From Parafrankia sp. EUN1f (GTDB lineage: Bacteria; Actinomycetota; Actinomycetes; Frankiales; Frankiaceae), in contig NZ_ADGX01000007.1 of NCBI RefSeq assembly GCF_000177675.1, forward strand, positions 38,236 to 102,235: 64,000 nucleotides of DNA. The letters run 5' to 3'. The translations under genes were made by a program, and so were the position numbers. Below, piece after piece: positions 26,112 through 34,681 of the stretch. Each line of letters starts with the position of its first letter. The stretch's first letter is position 1. The notes under the pieces are model-generated. The model saw only the letters and a list, made by a program, of their open reading frames with translations, was not told the origin of the DNA and did no database searches.

Positions 26112-26353
26112 CCGCGTCAGCGCTCCCCTTCGCCCAGCCCAGCCGCTGACCTGGCAGCACGCACGCACCGTCGATCGCCGTCGAGGCGCTCCCGGACCAG
26201 GCCATCTTCCGGGTACTTACCGATGGAGGCAGCGGGGCGCCTCAGCTAGCCGAAGGCGCCGTGATGTACCGGCAGGCACGAAGGAGAAACGGATCCGCCC
26301 GAGGCGGAGTTCCGGAGCTCGCCGCGGCCCTGGGCCACCACCCCTGCCGGCAG

Positions 26354-26402
26354 CCGAATGTGCGCGGTGGACGCCCAGCAGGCGTCCACCGCGCACATTC
26401 GG
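26354..26402. terminator. 22-bp perfect hairpin terminator
   Basis: The arms 26354-26375 and 26381-26402 are exact complements around the loop CAGCA. The hairpin separates the converging SDR gene (ends 26111) and the BVMO pseudogene (ends 26421). The remaining bases of this 309-bp gap show no gene. Confidence 0.88.
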
Positions 26403-26420
26403 GCGGATCCGGCAGTCCGC

Positions 26421-28293
26421 TCAGCTGGTGAGGGAAAGACCCTTCATATCACCGGAATCCCGCCAGTTCTCCAATATCTCCTCGAAGGCGTAGAAGCCGG
26501 CTCCATAGGGCTCACCGAGAAACCATCGGGCATTCTTCTCGCCCTCGCCGTTGTAATATCCTGGAGTACATTCGGCGACGAATCGGGTGTTGTCGATCTT
26601 AGTCTCCCGGATCGTCCGGACCCAGGTCTCCTCGGCCTCGACCGTGGGCTCGATGACCGTCGCTCCGCGCTCCTTCGCCGCTCTCAGGATGTAGGCGATG
26701 TGGTCGGCCTGCTGTTCGAACATCAGCGTCGTGGACGCGGTCACACCGCCTTGTATGAAGCCGGTGGCAAAATAGTTGGGGAAGCCGTTCGCCATGATTC
26801 CGTGCAGCGTGCGAAAGCCGTTCCCCCAGTGGTCGTAGAGCGATCTTCCTTCGCGACCAGTGAGCGGACTGATAGCCAGCTGTCGTTCAAGTGAGCTGGT
26901 GATCTCGAATCCGCTGGCGAAAACGATGCAGTCGACTTCGTGCTCGACGCCGTGGGCGACGACCCCGTGTTCGGTGATCCGTTCGACACCCTTGGTCTCC
27001 GACACGTCGATGAGTGTGACGTTTGACCGGTTGAAGGTGGGCAGGTAGGCGTCACTGAAGACCGGGCGCTTGCACAGGATGCGGAAGTACGGCTTGAGGA
27101 TATCCGCGACCTGCGGGTCAGTGACAATCCGGTCGACCCGCTGGCGGATACGTTCGCCGACCCGGTAGTCCTCCGCCTCGTGGAGTTCGGCGAACTTCTC
27201 GAGATCGGCCAGTGCGGCCCAGCCGTCGGTGGCGTTGAGGTGCGCCGCAAGGTTGCGGGAGACCTCGGTCCAGGCGTCGCAAATGAAATCCTGCTCACCA
27301 GGCGAGTAGAAGCCGAAGGTCGCGTTGTGGAAGTTGCGCTGGCGCGCCTCCCGCCAGCCGGGCTGCAGCGTGGCGACCCATTCCGGGTCGGTCGGCAGGT
27401 CGGAGCGTTCGAAGATGTACGAGGGCGTTCGCTGGAACACCGTCAGATGCTTCGCGCCGCGGGCGAGGTGTGGGATCACCTGGACGCCGCTGGAGCCGGT
27501 GCCGATCACGGCGATTCGTTTGTCGCCGATCCTGTCAAGCCCGCCGTGAAGATTGCCGCCGGTGTATTCGTAGTCCCAGCGGGCGGTGTGAATGACGTGC
27601 CCCTGGTAGTCGGCGATGCCAGGGATGCCAGGAAGTTTCGGCCGGTTGTAGGGCCCCTGACACATGATGATGTAGCGGGCCCGGATCTGGTCACCACGGT
27701 TGGTGACGATCTGGCAGATCGTCACCACGGTTGGTGACGATCTGCCAGCGATGGATCTCCTCGTCCCAGTTCAGGGAGAGGACCATGGTGTGGAACAGCG
27801 CCTTGTCGTAGAGACCGAGGTGGTGCGCGATGCGCTGGGCATGCTCGTAGCACTCGTCGCCGCGGGAGAACTTCTCCTTCGGGATGAAGCCGGTCTCCTC
27901 GAGAAGCGGGAGGTAGCAGTATGCGTCCGAGTCGATCTGGATGCCTGGATAGCGGTTCCAGTACCAGACGCCGCCGAAGTCACCTGCCATCTCCACGATC
28001 CGGAAATCGGAGATCCCCGCACGCAGGAGCCGGTGCGCGGCGATCAGACCCGCGAAACCGCCGCCCAGGATCACTACTTCGATGTCATCGTCCAGTGGCG
28101 GTCGCGGTGCGACCGGAGTGTGCGGATCGACATCGTAGATGTCGGCGAAGTCGGCGCTTGACTCGACGTACTGCTTCTGCCCGTCGGCACGCAGGCGCTT
28201 GTCCCGCTCGGCGAGATATCTCTGGTACAGCGCGTTCTGGTCGACCTCGGGCGTTTTTGTGGGCTCACAGGCCTGAAGGGGCGATAAATGCAC
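26421..28293 (-). pseudogene. Baeyer-Villiger flavin monooxygenase split by a 31-bp tandem duplication
   Basis: The first 190 or so codons (GTG at 28293; KTPEVDQNALYQRYLAERDKRLRADGQKQY, then the FAD motif VVILGGGFAGLIAAHRLL) end in an aberrant NRGDDLPDRHQPW and a stop. The remaining 425 codons lie in another frame from 27716 on (QIVTNRGDQIRARYIIMCQGP, YQGHVIHTARWDY, NADPH motif AVIGTGSSGVQ). Removing one 31-bp repeat copy restores a single frame of 613 residues that matches the intact paralogue at 49472-51298 end to end. The fingerprint is FxGxxxHxxxW with Tyr replacing Phe. Intact family members turn ketones into esters or lactones. The rest of the gene is undamaged, so the break looks recent or reversible. 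Confidence 0.88.
27690..27744. repeat. Frame-breaking tandem duplication
   Basis: The 24-bp sequence starting GTCACCACGGTTGGTG occurs at 27690-27713 and again at 27721-27744, separated by GCAGATC. The offset is 31 bp, which is not a multiple of three and so shifts the reading frame of the BVMO gene. Confidence 0.92.
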
Positions 28294-28594
28294 GACCGAT
28301 CCTCGATCCTAATAGTGGGCGCGCGAGTGGACGGGCGGGCTGTCCATATCCGGACGTGCGGTGGTCCGGGTGGGCGGCCGGTGACGGCGGCATGAGATCC
28401 TTCGAGTTCAAGCGCAGCCCGCGTTGCCCTCGTCGTGACGGAGCCGTTCTCGGTCCCGGTTTCCGGCAGGGCCTGGGACGGCGAGCCCCAAGCTTGTGAA
28501 CGTCGATTTTTACAAGTCGTCTCTGCCGCTGGCCAACGGATGACAGGTCGCAAGCTGTGTCTGTGCGGGTTGATGCCGTCACAGTATAGAACGA

Positions 28595-28608
28595 ATCCTC
28601 GCAAGGAT
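28595..28608. promoter_or_regulatory. Palindromic operator ATCCTCGCAAGGAT (site 2)
   Basis: This is the 14-bp palindrome of 23072 and 63836 with one T-to-C change. It sits about 300 bp upstream of the BVMO pseudogene start (minus strand) and just before the mosaic remnants on the plus strand. The region 28294-28594 holds no gene that I can support. Confidence 0.6.
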
Positions 28609-28684
28609 AGCAATAAAGCGACTGTCATCGATAGTCGTGTCTGTGTGGGATGTATTGGTGCGCCCACCGGCAGGGCGGACAAGT

Positions 28685-28813
28685 GACGGTCGGCGCAACC
28701 CGCGGCTGCGCCAGTTCGTCCGGCAGCGCCTGGACCAGCGCAGGAGCCCCCACCAGATCAGCGTCGCACTCCGGCAGGAGTTCCCCGACGACCCCGAAAT
28801 GCAGGCCGACTGA
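28685..28813 (+). pseudogene. IS30-family transposase fragment
   Basis: The frame from 28685 reads RRNPRLRQFVRQRLDQRR, then SPHQISVALRQEFPDDPEM and a stop at 28811. This matches the middle of actinobacterial IS30 transposases, where 'W/RSPxQISxxLRxxFPDDPEM' precedes the DDE core. Only about 40 codons remain and no end of the element is visible. It marks an old insertion at the edge of the mosaic region. Confidence 0.6.
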
Positions 28814-28927
28814 TCGAGCAGTACGCCAGGCTACGGCCGTCAGCCGAGGCCGACCCGCTGTGCTCGTTCGACATGTTCGCTCCGGAAGATCTCGCCCGCC
28901 CCGGCCCGTTCACCTGGACCAGCCCGC
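28814..28927 (+). pseudogene. Internally deleted DUF222-HNH gene copy
   Basis: Bases 28814-28890 closely resemble 33486-33567 of the intact DUF222 gene (RLRPSAEADPLCSFDMFAPEDLA), and 28896-28927 resemble its last part near 34494-34525 (GPFTWTSPLG). About 930 bp of the middle, including the HNH motif, has been deleted. It continues directly into the LuxE-like duplicate. Confidence 0.75.
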
Positions 28928-29195
28928 TCGGCACCTCGGATGTCGTCGACATGGACGACTGGATCGCCCGTTACGACGCGGTGGGGCACTACATCTCATG
29001 TTCGAGCGGAACGACCGGCAAGTCCGCGATGATGATCGCCTCCGAGCGGGACATGGCGTGGTCGCGCCTGGACACGGTCGGCGTCTTCGCGTGGGGGTCC
29101 GGAGTGCGACCCGAGCGTGACCGCAGGATGATCGGCATCGCGCCCACCGCCGCCGTCGCCAAGAACCTCGACGCGCGCGACGCCCAGCAGGCCGC
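28928..29195 (+). repeat. 268-bp duplicate of the LuxE-like gene (copy A)
   Basis: The sequence is identical to 34998-35265 except for one base (29170 G, 35240 A). It encodes the SSGTTGKSAMMIASERDMAW region of the acyl-protein synthetase-like protein without its start or end. The junction to the DUF222 remnant uses the shared bases TCGGCACC. Confidence 0.92.
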
Positions 29196-29205
29196 CGCGT
29201 CCACG

Positions 29206-30874
29206 CTGCCAGAGGGCCTGGCCGCGGCGGCCGCGTTCGGAGGTCACATCTGGCGCAGCACGTACTCGTACCCGATCTGGGGGCTCGGTGACCGCCAGTG
29301 GCGGTGCCGGCCTCCTGCCGGGCAGGTGCCGCTGGAGCCGTTCCCGGCCGGGCCGCCGAGGCGGTGGAGACGTTCGGCTCCATCTCCCGGGCCGACGCCG
29401 CCGATGTGCGGACGGCCGCGCGGGCGGCCTGGTTGGCTGGGCGCGGCAGCTACCTCGCCGGCGATCATCGGCGGGCCGAGGAGGAGCTCGAACGCGCCGC
29501 CGACCTGGCCGGCGCCCAGGCACCGTCGATCGCCGCCGAGGCGCTCCTGGACCAGGCCACCTTCCGACATCTCACGGATGGAAGCCGCGGAGCGCTGCCG
29601 CTGGCCGAACGCGCCGTGGTGTGCGGCGGGCACGGCCGGCGCGGACCCCGCCCTGGTCCGTCGGGCCGAGTCGGCGCGGGGCTACATCGCGTTCCTCGGC
29701 GCCGACATCGCTGGGCTGGACCAGCTCACGCGCGCCGCGCGGGAGATCGAGAACGATCCCGCGGCGCGCCTCACCGACGTCCAGGGAACCTGGGGGGCAC
29801 TGAGCAACCACGCCTACGCCACCAAGTGGGCGGAACGCTTCACCGAATGCGAGCAGGCGTTCAGGCTGGCGATCGAGGCCGCGGAGCGCGCGGGGGCAAT
29901 CAGTACGCTCAGCTTCCTCCACATCGCACGGTCCGAGCTGTTCGTCCGTGTCGGCTGGCTCCCCGAGGCCCGAAGCAGTCTCGACCTGGCGTGAGACCTC
30001 AAGGACCTGAGCCCGATGTCGACCCGGTACGCCGCCATGGCGCAGTCCTGGGTCCTCCTGCTGTCGGGAGAGCTCGACGAGTGCGAGCGCCGGGCCGCCA
30101 GGCCGAGGACAGCGCGACGGAGCTGGGCGACATCGGCACACTGATCTACGTCTGGTACATCCGGGGCCGCCGGGCACTGCACAAAGGCGACCCGGCCATG
30201 GCCTGCTCCCTTTTCGACCGGTTGGACGAGACGACTGAACGGCTCGGGATGCGGGAGCCCTGCCTGGTCCCGTGGGGCCGCGACGCGATCATGGCCTACG
30301 TGCGGGTGGGGCGACGCGACTCGGCCGCACGCCTGGTCTCCAGGCTGGAGGCCGTCGGCGGCCCGCTGCCCTGCGCCTGGCCGCGCATCGCCGCCGCGTG
30401 CGGCCGCGCCCTGCTCGCCGGTGACCAGCGCCGCGGAGGCGGAGTTCACCACCGCCCTCACGCTGCATGAGGCCACCCACCTCCCCCTGGAGAAGGTGGA
30501 GACGCAGCTCCTCTACGGCGGATGGCTACGCCGGACCGGTCACCCCGCACGCGCCCGGCCGATTCTCGCCGACGCCGCAGCCACCGCTGTGAAGGCCGAC
30601 GCGCACTGGCTCGCCGGACGCGCCCACCACGAGCTACGCTGCGCCGGTGGCAGACGCCGGATCAACGAACCGGACACGCTGACCCCGGCCGAGCACCGGA
30701 CCGCGACCCTCGCGGCCCAGGGCATGACCAACGCGGAGATCGCCAATCCATCTCTCGGTCACCATCCGGACCGTCGAGACACACCTCGGCCGGGTCTACC
30801 GCAAGCTCGGTGTGTCCCGCCGCCACCTCATCCGGCACCCACCGCCCGAGCCGTCGACCGAGCCTGATGCCTGA
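29206..30874 (+). pseudogene. LuxR-family (LAL-type) regulator, decayed
   Basis: Pieces of one large regulator can be followed through at least four frames. They include tetratricopeptide-like helical stretches (AAWLAGRGSYLAGDHRRAEEELERAADLAG; LTDVQGTWGALSNHAYATKWAERF; YVWYIRGRRALHKGDPAMACSLF; ALTLHEATHLPLEKVETQLLYGGWLRRTG). A C-terminal LuxR helix-turn-helix follows (LTPAEHRTATLAAQGMTNAEIA, then a shifted VTIRTVETHLGRVYRKLGVSRR). The N-terminal ATPase domain is missing and frameshifts fall near 29640, 30080, 30420 and 30740. A functional gene would have encoded an activator of about 900 residues. No intact copy is in the window. Confidence 0.75.
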
Positions 30875-30990
30875 AGCGTCTGGCGACTCCTTTCGCCTGC
30901 AGATGTTTCGGATGAACCTCGACAACGCGCGCGACGGCGTCAAGCCGCGTCGCGCAGCACAGGCGTACACGCACGCGCAGGCGCCGAGAG

Positions 30991-31494
30991 TCAGGAGGCA
31001 CGTGAAGCCCAGCTGGAAAATGGTTTCATCCCGGCCATGTGAGATCCGATCACTGTGAGGGATGCCACGAAATCGGCGGCCAGCCCGGTGAGCATCGCCT
31101 CGAGAGCAGAACCGCCCGGTACTTCAACACTCGGATTCGGCATCCAATCCGTTCTCGACAGGCAGTGGATCTCCACCAGCTCGCCCCTGGGGACGAACTC
31201 CAGGGTTCGTTCGATGCCCTGGGAGTACAGGTCGATCTCCGTGCGCCTCCGAAGCCTGACACCTTCCAGAAGCTCAGGCAGCTGCTCCATGAAGACCGAA
31301 AGGTCGTAGGCGACATCCACCGGCCACTCGGAACAGCCGAAACCGTGGATGCGAAAACGACAGTCAGTCTCGCCGAGCAGGCAGCAGGCGGCCGTGACCA
31401 AGCTGGCATAGTCATCGCCGACCGCCGGGGAAATCGACACCGTAGCGGCCGACAGCGGCGAGGTCGGTCTTTCCAAGGAACAACAGAATGCCAT
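30991..31494 (-). CDS. Protein of unknown function
   Basis: The start is the ATG at 31494, 8 nt behind a strong AGGAGG; an upstream in-frame codon lacks such a site. The 167-residue product is acidic and soluble, with no signal peptide or clear membrane helix. It has several Cys residues (CCSLERP, TAACCLLGETDCRF, GFGCSEWP, EIHCLSRTDW) and central alternating strands (RTEIDLYSQGIERTLEFVPRGELVEIHCL). I do not recognise the family. It lies downstream of the methyltransferase on the same strand, separated by a terminator-like hairpin, so it probably has its own promoter. Confidence 0.6.
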   Translation of the reverse strand: MAFCCSLERPTSPLSAATVSISPAVGDDYASLVTAACCLLGETDCRFRIHGFGCSEWPVDVAYDLSVFMEQLPELLEGVRLRRRTEIDLYSQGIERTLEFVPRGELVEIHCLSRTDWMPNPSVEVPGGSALEAMLTGLAADFVASLTVIGSHMAGMKPFSSWASRAS

Positions 31495-31551
31495 CGATGA
31501 GACCTCCTGTGCGAGTGGACGCGCCGGCTGGGTCGGTGCCGACAAGGAAAT

Positions 31552-31595
31552 TCCCGTGCGGGCCCGGACAGCGTGGTTTACGGGCCCGCACGGGA
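31552..31595 (-). terminator. Hairpin terminator of the methyltransferase gene
   Basis: The 15-bp arms 31552-31566 and 31581-31595 are exact complements around a 14-nt loop. They lie 9 bp past the methyltransferase stop codon and about 60 bp before the start of the next minus-strand gene. Confidence 0.78.
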
Positions 31596-31603
31596 CGTGA
31601 GAG

Positions 31604-32350
31604 TCAGCGCTTCATGAGAGCGAGGACTCCCCAGCCGAGATACTCACGTGTGCATCGCGCGTAGCGGGCGGGCTCCGTGGTGAGCTCCTCCCTGACCTCG
31701 GGGGCCAGTTCGTCGCCCGGGTTTCGGTCGAGCCAGCGGCGCAGGTTGAGCCACTGGGCCGCGGCGTACCGGTCCCAGCTGTCCTGATCAGCCAGCATCA
31801 TCTCCACGAGGTCGTACCCGAGTTCCTGGAAACGCTCGATCAGGTCCGGCAGTCGCAGGAAGTCGGCGATGCCGGTGGCGTGGCAGGCCTTGGCGGTCTC
31901 CTCGTCGGGAGGCATCCGCCGCCAGTACGGCTCGCCGATCAGCATCAGGCCTCCGGGGCGGAGGCTGCGACCGAGCAGCTCCGCCGTCCCGGCGACGCCG
32001 TTCCCGATCCACGTGGCGCCTACACAGGCGGCCAGATCGACCGGCTCGTCCGCGACATGGCCGCGGGCGTCACCGTGGACGAACTCGACCCGGTCAGCGA
32101 GGCCGAGCTCGGCGGCGCGGGCCCGGGCCTGCTCGGTGAAAACCGTGCTGATGTCCACCCCGGTGCCCGTGATCCCGTGGTCACGCGCCCAGGTGCACAG
32201 CATCTCGCCCGAACCACTGGCCAGGTCGAGCGCCCGCGTCCCGGGGGCGAGGTGGAGCGATTCACCCAGGGCTGCGAGCTTGGCCGCGGTCAGCGGATTG
32301 TGGATCCGGTGGCTGCTCTCGCGGATGGTGAAGATACGGGGAAGGTCCAT
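31604..32350 (-). CDS. SAM-dependent methyltransferase (class I)
   Basis: I place the start at the ATG at 32350, 7-8 nt after AAAGGAA; an in-frame ATG at 32371 adds seven residues. The 248-residue protein has the SAM-binding motif ALDLASGSGEMLCTWARDHG, the acidic loop GTGVDIS, and VEFVHGDARGHV with the family's late motif LRPGGLMLIGEPYWRR. The fold resembles UbiE/COQ5 or Methyltransf_25 types acting on small molecules. Substrate and pathway are unknown. The only close neighbours are the unknown protein downstream and the 22-codon ORF about 500 bp upstream. Confidence 0.82.
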   Translation of the reverse strand: MDLPRIFTIRESSHRIHNPLTAAKLAALGESLHLAPGTRALDLASGSGEMLCTWARDHGITGTGVDISTVFTEQARARAAELGLADRVEFVHGDARGHVADEPVDLAACVGATWIGNGVAGTAELLGRSLRPGGLMLIGEPYWRRMPPDEETAKACHATGIADFLRLPDLIERFQELGYDLVEMMLADQDSWDRYAAAQWLNLRRWLDRNPGDELAPEVREELTTEPARYARCTREYLGWGVLALMKR

Positions 32351-32505
32351 GACCGAATTCCTTTCCGTCATGCCTTGGGGTGTGAGAAGCGATTGGTGGT
32401 GCCTCGCATGGACGCGGCGCAGTCCTGGCAGCGTGAGTTAGTCGTCCAGTGCCTCGACGACGGTGGCGGAGAGGACGGCCGCGGGGGCCAGCCGGACAGG
32501 AAGCC

Positions 32506-32537
32506 AGACCGCCAGACCGCCAGACCGCCAGACCGCC
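32506..32537. repeat. Four 8-bp tandem repeats (AGACCGCC)
   Basis: AGACCGCC occurs four times in succession within the roughly 500-bp stretch 32351-32850, which otherwise holds no gene I can support. An open minus-strand frame (32438-32773) crosses it but has no recognisable homologue in memory. Confidence 0.85.
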
Positions 32538-32805
32538 AGCCGGTTTCCGGTGACCGCCGGAGGGACGACAGCCGGGACGACGGGCCCGATCTGGGCCACG
32601 ACGGCACACAGGCCGCGATCGGCCCGCACGAGGTGGCCGGAAACCAGTCCGCCGGCCTGCGACCGGGTGAAGGAACTCTCACGTTCCACGTTCCGGTCGT
32701 AGCCGGCTTGGGTCAGGACCCGTACAGGAGAACGGAGCGCACCAGGTCGGTGTGCAGGAGGTTGATGAAGCAATGTGGAGACCCTTGAAAGGGGGCCCCG
32801 CCGGA

Positions 32806-32819
32806 CGGCACGCGTGCCG
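32806..32819 (-). terminator. 14-bp palindrome after the 22-codon ORF
   Basis: CGGCACGCGTGCCG is a perfect palindrome, with extra GC pairing just outside it. It lies about 35 bp downstream of the mini-ORF stop at 32855 and may end its transcript. Confidence 0.45.
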
Positions 32820-32854
32820 GGGCTACTCCCTGCAGGGCGAAAGGCAGGCGAAGG

Positions 32855-32923
32855 TCAGGGCAGGGCCCGGGAAGCGAGGATGATCCGGGCACCGCGCACA
32901 GCGGTGGACTCCACGACGGTCAT
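32855..32923 (-). CDS. Candidate 22-residue peptide gene
   Basis: An ATG at 32923 is preceded by AAGGAGGTGG with ideal 7-nt spacing, the best ribosome site in this region. The frame encodes MTVVESTAVRGARIILASRALP and ends at 32855. The peptide is basic and amphipathic, lacks Cys, and matches no leader peptide that I recognise. It could be a regulatory leader peptide, a small signalling or modified peptide, or the undamaged start of a lost gene. A palindrome follows at 32806. The nearest enzyme on the same strand is the methyltransferase. Confidence 0.4.
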   Translation of the reverse strand: MTVVESTAVRGARIILASRALP

Positions 32924-33269
32924 CAACCCACCTCCTTCGATCTCCGTTTGCGCATTCTTCGTCGCTGCGCCGCAACGTTACCACCCGCAGTGGACGTCGA
33001 CACTGCCCGATCGTCAGTCCGAAGACTGGTTCTGACGCACACCTGGCAGACGCGGCCCGTTGCGGAGCGACTGGCGGCGGCATTCCTAAACCCCACGCAG
33101 GCCGGAGTGGCACCGGCGCCACCTCATCGCCGGCGGCGGGGGTTTCGACGCGACCCTCCTATCCAGGGCTCGCGGTGCGGCCCACACCCGGCAGCCCTGG
33201 CGTCCTCTGCGGTACTCCCTGTGGTCTCACCGCGCAGAGCCCGTTCCGGCAGGCTTCAACCATCGATAA
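32924..33269. other. Intergenic region between the mini-ORF and the SOS box
   Basis: About 350 bp with no convincing gene on either strand. It carries the promoter side of the 22-codon ORF (minus strand) and ends in the LexA box of the DUF222-HNH gene. Confidence 0.5.
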
Positions 33270-33285
33270 TCGAACATGTGTTCGC
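33270..33285 (+). promoter_or_regulatory. LexA (SOS) box upstream of the DUF222-HNH gene
   Basis: TCGAAC-ATGT-GTTCGC matches the actinobacterial LexA consensus TCGAAC-N4-GTTCGA in 11 of 12 positions. It ends 46 bp before the ATG at 33332. The mycobacterial 13E12/DUF222 genes are known to carry such boxes. Confidence 0.8.
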
Positions 33286-33331
33286 GATCCGCCGGGCACA
33301 CGGGTTCGGTTCGGGGCGAGGTGAGCACTCC

Positions 33332-34585
33332 ATGCCAGCACCCACACGTTCGACCGAAGCATCTGGTGCATCGCGGGTGCGAGACGCTGCCGCGGCCTTC
33401 GACGACCAGGTTCGCGACCTTCTGTCCCGGATCGGTGTCCAGGCCGCGGCGCTGGCCGCGACACACGCCGGGCTGCTGCGGCTGCTCGCCGAGTACGCCG
33501 GGCTGCGACCGTCGGCCGAGGCCGACCCGCTGTTCTCGTTCGACATGTTCGCCCCGGAGGAGCTCGCCGGCGTGCTGCGGGTATCCGCTGCCACCGCTGG
33601 TGGGCAGATGGGTTTCGCCTCCTCCGCGGTACGGCGGCTCCCCCGGGCGACGCAGGCGCTGGAGGCCGGCGTCCTCGACCTGCAACGGCTGCGGTCGTTG
33701 GAGACCGCCGTCACCCCTCTCACCGACGAGCAGGCCAGTCAGGTCGAGGATCAGGTCCTGGCGGGAGGGCCGCGGCGCAACCGGGGCGCGTTCGGTGCCG
33801 CCTGCCGGCGCGCCGTCCTCAACGTCGACCCCGGCGGCGCCGCCGAGCGTGCCGCGGAGCGTCGCAAGGGCCGTCACGTACGGCTCTACCCCGGCGACGA
33901 CGCCACCAGCACCCTGTCCGCGCTGCTGCCCGCGGAGGACGCCGTGGCCTGCGACGAGCAGCTCAACCAGATCGCCGATGAGATCATCCGCACCCGCGAT
34001 GCGGACGATCAGCGCACCCGCGACCAGATCCGCGCCGACACCCTCGTCGACCGCATCACCGGCCGCACACCGCTGCGCCCGCTGCCCTGCGACGTCCAGG
34101 TCATCGTCCCGATCACAGCCCTGCTCGGGCTGGGCGAGGAGCCCGGTGAGATCCCGGGCTTCGGGCCTATCCCGGCGGACATCGCCCGAGACCTGGCGAT
34201 GCGGCCGACCTCCACCTGGCGGCGCATGCTCGTTGATCCGCAGGGAGCGCTGATCGAGGTCGCCGACCGGCGCCATCCCAGCCCCGCCCAGGTCCGGCAT
34301 GTGCGTGCCCGCAACCGCACCTGCGTCCACCCCGGCTGCACCCGCCGTGCCACCCGTACTGACACCGACCACACCACGCCCTACGCCGCCGGCGGGCCCA
34401 CGATCGTCGACAACCTCGGGCCGCTCTGTCTCAAGCACCACCGCCTGCGCCACCACCCCGACCGCCCCTGGATCATCCGCCAGCCCCGCCCTGGCACGTT
34501 CACCTGGACCAGCCCGCTCGGCACCACGTTCACCGTCCACCCGCACGACTACCTCACCGGCGAGGAACACCTCGCGGCCGGCTGA
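33332..34585 (+). CDS. DUF222 domain HNH endonuclease (13E12 repeat family)
   Basis: The ATG at 33332 follows GGGGCGAGGTGAG and lies just behind a LexA box; frames opening further upstream are not coding. The 417-residue protein has a DUF222 domain (about 20-310: DQVRDLLSRIG, FDMFAPEELAGVLRVSAATAGGQMGF, HVRLYPGDDATSTLSALLP) and a C-terminal HNH zinc-finger nuclease (about 330-390: RNRTCVHPGCTRRATRTDTDHT, then GGPTIVDNLGPLCLKHH). The Cys and His positions are all present. Such proteins are repeated in mycobacterial and Frankia genomes, are DNA-damage induced and are thought to be mobile or phage-targeted nucleases. The real function is unknown. A deleted copy is at 28814-28927. Confidence 0.88.
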   Translation: MPAPTRSTEASGASRVRDAAAAFDDQVRDLLSRIGVQAAALAATHAGLLRLLAEYAGLRPSAEADPLFSFDMFAPEELAGVLRVSAATAGGQMGFASSAVRRLPRATQALEAGVLDLQRLRSLETAVTPLTDEQASQVEDQVLAGGPRRNRGAFGAACRRAVLNVDPGGAAERAAERRKGRHVRLYPGDDATSTLSALLPAEDAVACDEQLNQIADEIIRTRDADDQRTRDQIRADTLVDRITGRTPLRPLPCDVQVIVPITALLGLGEEPGEIPGFGPIPADIARDLAMRPTSTWRRMLVDPQGALIEVADRRHPSPAQVRHVRARNRTCVHPGCTRRATRTDTDHTTPYAAGGPTIVDNLGPLCLKHHRLRHHPDRPWIIRQPRPGTFTWTSPLGTTFTVHPHDYLTGEEHLAAG

Positions 34586-34630
34586 CAGCCCTCCGCAGGC
34601 TGCGCGACCGCCCGGAGCTTGACATACAAA

Positions 34631-34650
34631 ACTAGACCCGCAAGTCTAGT
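34631..34650. promoter_or_regulatory. Inverted-repeat operator upstream of the LuxE-like gene
   Basis: ACTAGAC-CCGCAA-GTCTAGT is a 7-bp perfect inverted repeat with a 6-bp spacer, 32 bp before the start of the LuxE/LuxC-like operon. The spacing and A/T-richer context fit a TetR- or MarR-type operator. Confidence 0.6.
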
Positions 34651-34681
34651 AAAAAACGTTCCGGAAGGGAGAGGACCTCGA

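Noticed and set aside
32438..32773. A 111-codon minus-strand frame upstream of the methyltransferase
   Set aside because: It crosses an 8-bp tandem repeat, has no ribosome site and no recognisable family. It might be a gene fragment, but I cannot support it.
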